Source of the DNA: DASQEH01 sp035633755
GTDB lineage: Bacteria > Actinomycetota > Actinomycetes > Propionibacteriales > Nocardioidaceae
DNA length: 64,000 nt
Direction: 5' to 3'
Assembly: GCA_035633755.1 (NCBI GenBank)
Contig: DASQEH010000080.1
Span: 31,781-95,780 of the forward strand
Shown here one piece after another: positions 59,093 through 64,000 of this stretch. The notes beneath the pieces are model-generated. The model did not search any database. It was not told the origin of the DNA and saw nothing but the letters and a program-made list of their open reading frames with translations. Numbering within the stretch: the first letter of the stretch is position 1; each line of letters begins with the position of its first letter. A program made the position numbers and the translations under genes.

Positions 59093-61345
59093 CTACAACG
59101 GGGGCAATGGGTGGGGCTCGTCGAGCAGGAAGCCCTGGACGGCATAGCAGTTCATCCGGCGCAGGGTCGCCAGTTGGTGGCTCGTCTCGACTCCTTCCGC
59201 GATGACGTGCACATCGAGCTGGTTGCCGAGGGCGATCACCGCCGACACGATGGCCGCGCTCTTGTGGTCGTGGCCGAGCCCGGCGACGAAAGACCGGTCG
59301 ATCTTCAGAGTCGAGATCGGGAACCGGGCTAGGTGCACCAGGGACGAGTAGCCGGTGCCGAAGTCGTCGAGGCTCAGCTGGGCGCCGGCAGCCCGTAGTT
59401 GCGTGAGTGAGCTCAGAGCCTCGTCGCCGCCGTCGAGAAGCGCCGTCTCGGTCAGCTCCAGGACGAGTGTGCCGTCCACGATGGCGGCCTCGTTGAGGAT
59501 GGACCGGATCTGCTGGGGCAAGCTTGGATCCTCGAGCTGCCGCGCCGACACGTTCACGGCAACGTGCACGGCTTCGCCGGGTGGGCGGGGCTCGCGGCGT
59601 TGCCAGTGCGCGATCTCGTCACAGGCTGTGCGTAGCACCCACTCGCCCAGCGGCACGATCAGCCCGGTGCGCTCAGCCAGCGGCAGGAAGTGGTCAGGCG
59701 AAAGCATGCCGCGTTCGGGGTGGTTCCACCGCACAAGTGCCTCGACACCCAGCAGGTGCTGATCAGAGGTGGAGCGGATGGGCTGGTAGTGCAGCGTCAG
59801 CTCGTCATTGTCGATGGCATGTCGCAGCTCGGACTCCAGGTCCAGCTGGGCCTGCGCCTGCGCCTTGACGTCCTCGTTGAACACCTCGAGTCGGCCACGA
59901 CCGCGTTCCTTGGCCCGATACAGCGCGGCGTCAGCCTCGGCGAGCAGGGCCTCGATGGTGACCTCGCGCCGGGCCGACCACTCGACCATCGTGATCCCCA
60001 AGCTGGCCCCCACAGTCACGGTGGCCCATGGCGTGACCAGCGGCGCGGCGGCGGCAGTGAGAATCCGCTGCCCGAGCGTGATCGCCATCGTCTCGTCGGG
60101 CACCTGGCCGCACAGCACGGCGAACTCGTCGCCGCCGAACCTGGCCACGGTGTCCTCCGGTCGGATCACTGCCGCGAAGCGATGGGCCACCGCGCGCAGG
60201 ACTTCGTCACCGGCGGCGTGGCCGTAGGTGTCGTTGACACTCTTGAACCCATCCAGGTCCAGCAGCATGACGGTGACGTTGTCCATGCTGCGGGCGTCCC
60301 AGCGCTCGCGGCGGACCAGGGCTTGCTTCAGCCGGTCGAGGAAGAGTCCCCGGTTGGGGAGCCCGGTCAAGGGATCGTGAAGGCTTTGATGGTGGAGCTG
60401 TTCCCGGTTCGCCGCCTGCTCCCAGGCAGTGGCCACCACGTTGGCGAGGGTCTGGACGACTGCCACCTCTGCTTCGGTGAACGTACGCCGACGCCGGCTG
60501 TGCACCGCGAGTACTCCGAGCGCCCCGTCAGCACCTGGTACCGGTGCGGCTACCCCGCTGACGACACCGCGCTCCAGCAACGGGCCGGGGGCCGTGATAC
60601 GCGAGTCGTGCCTCAGGTCGGAGGAAGCCAGCGGCTGCCCGGAGTTCAGGATGTGGAGGGCGTAGGAGCCGGACCTCGCCAGCTTGAGGATGGTTCCGGC
60701 AGGCATCGCGTCCGGTCCCAGCTCCGCCGCCACGCGCACCCTGCCGTCGGGGAGCTGGCGTAGTGCGGTTCCGTAGTCGGTGTCGAGCAGGTCCACGGCA
60801 ACACGAAGGGCTCGCTCCAGCAGGTCGTCAGGCTCTGTGGCCCGTAACGCCTGCTGCCCCAGTTCCGCGACTGCCTCGGCCACCACGGTGCGCCGGTGCA
60901 GGGATCGAGCCATCCGCTGCAGGACGAAGCCCACCACGATCACCGTTCCGGTGAGGACGGTCCAACGCGCCAGCTCTCTGCCGGCTGAGCCGTCACCAGC
61001 GTCTATGGCGGAGTGAACCGCGATGGCTCCCCCGAGGATCACCACGTACGTCGCCTGGATGAGCGCGCGCCGTTGCGGCAGGACGGCAAACGCCGACGCG
61101 ATAACGGCGAGGAACAAGAACTCGAAGGACTGGCGCTCCGACACCACGAACCAGGCTCCCGCTGCGATGGCCGTACTCACCGCCAGCAGCAGGATGTCGA
61201 AGCCGCCGCGGGTCAGCCGGTCCATGCTCCTGCTCGCGTTCGCGGTGATAGCCCTCTGCAGGCGGCGAAAGCGGGACAGCCCCGTCGTCGAGGACGCGCT
61301 CGCGTGCCGGGTTGAAGGTCCGTCGGCGAAGCGGAGCCTGGGCAC
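59093..61345 (-). CDS. membrane GAF-GGDEF-EAL cyclic-di-GMP enzyme
   Basis: This is a 750-residue integral membrane protein. Four or five helices span residues 48-145, then a GAF domain (about 155-300), GGDEF (about 315-480) and EAL (about 495-745). The motifs RFGGDEFAVLC, EALVRWNHPERGM, VNVSARQL, ELTETALL, DDFGTGYSSL, LKIDRSFV and AEGVET are all intact, so it may both make and break c-di-GMP. The start may be the GTG at 61345 or the ATG at 61225 just before the first helix. Confidence 0.92.
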   Translation of the reverse strand: MPRLRFADGPSTRHASASSTTGLSRFRRLQRAITANASRSMDRLTRGGFDILLLAVSTAIAAGAWFVVSERQSFEFLFLAVIASAFAVLPQRRALIQATYVVILGGAIAVHSAIDAGDGSAGRELARWTVLTGTVIVVGFVLQRMARSLHRRTVVAEAVAELGQQALRATEPDDLLERALRVAVDLLDTDYGTALRQLPDGRVRVAAELGPDAMPAGTILKLARSGSYALHILNSGQPLASSDLRHDSRITAPGPLLERGVVSGVAAPVPGADGALGVLAVHSRRRRTFTEAEVAVVQTLANVVATAWEQAANREQLHHQSLHDPLTGLPNRGLFLDRLKQALVRRERWDARSMDNVTVMLLDLDGFKSVNDTYGHAAGDEVLRAVAHRFAAVIRPEDTVARFGGDEFAVLCGQVPDETMAITLGQRILTAAAAPLVTPWATVTVGASLGITMVEWSARREVTIEALLAEADAALYRAKERGRGRLEVFNEDVKAQAQAQLDLESELRHAIDNDELTLHYQPIRSTSDQHLLGVEALVRWNHPERGMLSPDHFLPLAERTGLIVPLGEWVLRTACDEIAHWQRREPRPPGEAVHVAVNVSARQLEDPSLPQQIRSILNEAAIVDGTLVLELTETALLDGGDEALSSLTQLRAAGAQLSLDDFGTGYSSLVHLARFPISTLKIDRSFVAGLGHDHKSAAIVSAVIALGNQLDVHVIAEGVETSHQLATLRRMNCYAVQGFLLDEPHPLPPL

Positions 61346-61370
61346 TGCGGTCGCGTCTTCGGCGTGATGG

Positions 61371-62306
61371 CTAGCCCGCTCCGTGAACGGCGCAGTGGGC
61401 GTCGCGAGCAGCCGTCGTCGTCAGCGGCGGCTGGTAGGCCGTACCCGCCACGATGGAGCGGGCGCTGGTCACGGCATACTCCTCGATCTGCGCAGCGACG
61501 GCGTCCTTGGCGGCAGCGGTGGGAGCCGCAACCAGCCGTTCGGCGTTCCGCCAGGCCGTCTCGCGCCACGCCACCAATGTTTGCAGCAGCCCGGCATACC
61601 CGATGCCATAGGGAGTCTTGATGGCCTCCATCTGCGGGTCGAATCGTGCGGCTTCCTCCTGCATGAGCGGCCGGACGACGCGGTTGAGGATCTTGTTGAC
61701 CTTGTCGTGGTCGGGTTTGCGGCTCTGTCCGGACTCCGTGGTCATTCCGATCGCGGCCAACGCGAACGGCAGGTCTCGCTGGACGTGCGCGTTGATGCCC
61801 AGCAGCAGGTTGCCGGAACCGCTCACCTGTTTGGTGTCTGCCGCCTGCAGTGCCACCCGCCACGCCGGCGGCACCCGCTCGACGCGGCCCCTCGCCCAGT
61901 CGTCATAGGCGTTGAAGTACATCCTGGCGAACACGATGTCTTGGTGGTTCACGAACGACGGGTCCATGAAGAAGCCGGGCGTCTGAGTCGCACGCAGGTA
62001 CTCCTCGGTAGTCCGCAGATAGGACAACGCGAAGACGGCGTCATGGTCGCATGACTGTGCCAGTCGTGCGAACCGGCGCTGCATGTCCTGGATCGTCTTC
62101 TTGACGCAGGACACGCGACCGGCGACGCAGTCGTCGGCGCTGGTCGGGTTGTACTGGTACGTCAACGGAGGCATGATCTGGCTCCACCCGATGAAGGGCG
62201 GCGGCTCCTCCGCCGGCGCCGGGCTCGCCACCAACGCGGTCACCGTGGACACGGACAAAAAGATGCTCGCCATGGCCCTGACGAGCATCGATCGACCTGG
62301 CGCCAT
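61371..62306 (-). CDS. secreted DUF5995-like protein
   Basis: This 311-residue exported protein has a signal peptide of about 35 residues (MLVRAMASIFLSVSTVTALV within it) and a mature domain, mostly helical, that matches DUF5995 as far as I can tell. Conserved stretches include FALSYLRTTEEYLRAT, ARMYFNAYDDWARG and LLGINAHVQRDLPFALAAIG, with several His, Asp and Glu that could bind metal. Three cysteines are visible. The ATG at 62306 has GGGGAGCGAAGC upstream. Confidence 0.75.
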   Translation of the reverse strand: MAPGRSMLVRAMASIFLSVSTVTALVASPAPAEEPPPFIGWSQIMPPLTYQYNPTSADDCVAGRVSCVKKTIQDMQRRFARLAQSCDHDAVFALSYLRTTEEYLRATQTPGFFMDPSFVNHQDIVFARMYFNAYDDWARGRVERVPPAWRVALQAADTKQVSGSGNLLLGINAHVQRDLPFALAAIGMTTESGQSRKPDHDKVNKILNRVVRPLMQEEAARFDPQMEAIKTPYGIGYAGLLQTLVAWRETAWRNAERLVAAPTAAAKDAVAAQIEEYAVTSARSIVAGTAYQPPLTTTAARDAHCAVHGAG

Positions 62307-62582
62307 GCTTCGCTCCCCGAGTGCATCTGGGCCGGGCGTCAGCCACCCAGGCAGCCCGACCATCAATGTCCGAGACGTGTTTGCGTGATGCCACGGAAGC
62401 ATAGCGTGATTAGCCAGGAACGGAACCCTCACCTGTGGGTGGATTGGCGATGCGCCGAACGGCTGAACGAACCGGCGCTCTCGCAGTAACGAGAAGGGCA
62501 CCGCCGGTGTGGGCGCTTGCCCCCGGCGGTGTCACAGGAGCATGGTGGGGCAGGCGCAACGCCACCTGAGCTGGAGGGCACG
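62307..62582 (+). promoter_or_regulatory. leader region of the APC permease with strong hairpin
   Basis: This 276-base divergent region holds a strong hairpin: CACCGCCGG at 62499-62507 pairs with CCGGCGGTG at 62523-62531, and GGGC-GCTT-GCCC pairs inside the loop. A second weaker stem (GGTGG with CCACC) follows before the ribosome-binding site CTGGAGG. It cannot end either divergent gene, so it is a candidate 5' UTR control element. Confidence 0.45.
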
Positions 62583-64000
62583 ATGAGCACAGCGGCTGCA
62601 GAAGTGGAACGCGACCAGGACGGTCAGCCCTCCCTCAAGCGGGTGATGGGGCCCAAGCTCCTCCTTCTCTTCATCGTCGGAGACATCCTCGGCACGGGGG
62701 TGTATGCCCTTACCGGAGATGTGGCCGGCAAGGTCGGAGGGGCCGCCTGGGCGCCGTTCCTGGGCGCGTTCATCGTCGCCACGATCACCGCCTTGTCCTA
62801 TCTCGAGCTCGTCACCAAGTACCCGCAGGCAGCGGGCGCCGCGCTCTACACCCACAAGGCATTCGGAATCCACTTCTTCACCTTCCTCGTCGCCTTCGCC
62901 GTGATGTGCTCCGGCATCACGTCAGCGTCGACCGCATCGGCAGCGTTCGCGAGCTTCCTCAACGACGGCTTCGACCTCGGGCTCGACCCCAACAGCGCCG
63001 GGACACTGGTGATCGCGCTGGGTTTCATGATCCTGGTCGGCCTGATCAACCTCCGCGGGGTAGGCGAGAGCGTGAAGGCGAACGTCCTGCTGACCCTGGT
63101 GGAGCTGTCCGGCCTGCTGTTGATCATCGTGATCGGCATCTACGCCATGACACAGGGACGCGCGGACTTCACCGAGGTGACGGTGTTCGCCTCCGAGGAG
63201 GGTAAGAGCGCCTTCTTCGCCGTAACCGCGGCCACGACGCTCGCGTTCTTTGCGATGGTGGGCTTCGAGGACTCTGTCAACATGGCCGAGGAGACGAAGG
63301 ACCCCTCCCGCATCTTCCCGAAGATCATGCTCACCGGTCTGGGCATCACCGGCACGATCTACATCCTCGTCTCGATCACCGCGGTCGCCCTCGTGCCGGT
63401 GGACAACCTCACCGACGACAACCTGCCCGAGGCGCTTGTCCAGGTCGTGGGGGCCGGTGCGCCGGACCTCCCCATGGACAGGATCTTTCCCTTCATCGCG
63501 TTGTTCGCTGTCGCGAACTCGGCCCTGATCAACATGCTCATGGCGAGCCGGTTGCTGTACGGGTTGGCCAAGCAAGACGTGCTCCCCCGCTTCCTCGGCC
63601 GGGTGCACGAGGGACGCCGCACGCCGTACGTCGCCATCATCTTCACCACGTTGATCGCGGTGGGGCTGATCTCCTACGTGGTGCTCAGGCTTGATGAGGA
63701 CGCCATCTCCCTGTTGGGAGGCACCACGTCGTTGTTGCTGCTCGCAGTATTCACGGTCGTCAACATCGTCGTCCTCGTTCTGCGTCGTGATCGCGTCGAC
63801 GGTCCGCACTTCACCGCACCGATGGGGCTGCCGATCCTGGGTGCCCTGCTCTGCGCGTTCATGACCGGACCCTGGGCGCGGGACGAGGAGCAGCTGAAGC
63901 AGTACGAGATCGCGGCATGGTTACTGGGCGTAGGGGTCGTGCTGTGGCTGTGCACGTGGCTCTTCAACAGAGGCGCTCGAGCGAAGAAGACCGGTTTCCG
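62583..64000 (+). CDS. APC family amino-acid permease (3' end beyond window)
   Basis: At least 472 residues are present, with about 12 hydrophobic helices and the frame open to the window end. The first helix contains LLLFIVGDILGTGVYALTGD, the unwound GxG(T) substrate motif of the APC superfamily. The segment AVTAATTLAFFAMVGFEDSV matches the sixth helix and EETKDPSRIFPK the conserved loop after it. The substrate is probably an amino acid. A short charged tail (RGARAKKTGF) suggests the stop is near. CTGGAGG precedes the ATG. Confidence 0.88.
   Translation, partial: MSTAAAEVERDQDGQPSLKRVMGPKLLLLFIVGDILGTGVYALTGDVAGKVGGAAWAPFLGAFIVATITALSYLELVTKYPQAAGAALYTHKAFGIHFFTFLVAFAVMCSGITSASTASAAFASFLNDGFDLGLDPNSAGTLVIALGFMILVGLINLRGVGESVKANVLLTLVELSGLLLIIVIGIYAMTQGRADFTEVTVFASEEGKSAFFAVTAATTLAFFAMVGFEDSVNMAEETKDPSRIFPKIMLTGLGITGTIYILVSITAVALVPVDNLTDDNLPEALVQVVGAGAPDLPMDRIFPFIALFAVANSALINMLMASRLLYGLAKQDVLPRFLGRVHEGRRTPYVAIIFTTLIAVGLISYVVLRLDEDAISLLGGTTSLLLLAVFTVVNIVVLVLRRDRVDGPHFTAPMGLPILGALLCAFMTGPWARDEEQLKQYEIAAWLLGVGVVLWLCTWLFNRGARAKKTGF

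Noticed and set aside
58978..59145. N-terminal extension of the pentapeptide-repeat protein
   Set aside because: It overlaps the end of the GGDEF-EAL gene and is Arg- and Ser-rich without pentapeptide pattern.

Overview
The window is chromosomal DNA from a high-GC actinomycete (Actinomycetota). The evidence is GC-rich third codon positions throughout, separate PurS/PurQ/PurL subunits, bldC, a DUF3073 protein, a valine/leucine dehydrogenase next to the purine genes, a Glu-Asp-Phe tRNA trio, and many leaderless-type promoters. The arrangement recalls Nocardioidaceae, Intrasporangiaceae or Streptomyces relatives; I cannot name a genus. I see no prophage, insertion sequence or CRISPR array.

Positions 1-18500 form the de novo purine region: purA, purD, purB, purC, purS, purQ, purL, purF and purM, almost all on the + strand. 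Together they cover most steps from PRPP to IMP plus the first step of the AMP branch and the lyase shared by both. Inserted among them are a truncated diacylglycerol-kinase-like lipid kinase, a phytoene-desaturase-like FAD oxidoreductase, a zinc-ribbon ECF sigma factor paired with an MFS transporter, an SCP-like protein and an M20 dipeptidase. Positions 18500-24500 hold DUF3073, the amino-acid dehydrogenase, a conserved unknown, bldC, a ribokinase-family gene, recQ and a membrane protein.

Positions 24500-33300 are mostly single enzymes: a YciO/Sua5-like protein, a spermidine-synthase-like protein, an Asp/Glu racemase, a PLP decarboxylase, a cyclase-family hydrolase, a small kinase, a PASTA lipoprotein and a P450. 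Three tRNA genes follow. Positions 34000-49600 carry a secreted SGNH hydrolase, a channel with an abnormal selectivity filter, a zincin, a PhoD-like phosphatase, a PAS-GGDEF-EAL protein, an agmatinase-like enzyme, an SDR, an epimerase, DUF4383, an MSMEG_6728-like glycosylase with an apparent ATC start, a phospholipase D-like enzyme and an NlpC/P60 hydrolase.

Positions 49800-50800 are a divergent arsenic pair (ArsI-like and ArsC-like) around an ArsR-type operator, with no arsR in the window. Positions 50800-55000 hold a minus-strand cluster that I consider the least explained system here: a CDP-glycerol glycerophosphotransferase, a translationally coupled SDR and two PhyH-type 2-oxoglutarate oxygenases. 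The leader of the last gene carries an 11-bp tandem repeat array. Positions 55000-64000 hold DUF427, a rhodanese, two VOC proteins, a PNPOx-like protein, a MarR regulator with a clear operator, a pentapeptide-repeat protein, a membrane GAF-GGDEF-EAL protein, a DUF5995-like secreted protein and an APC permease that runs off the end and has a strong hairpin in its leader.

A recurring pattern is a TANNNT-like hexamer followed by exactly six bases and then the start codon. It occurs before at least a dozen genes and decided several start choices.
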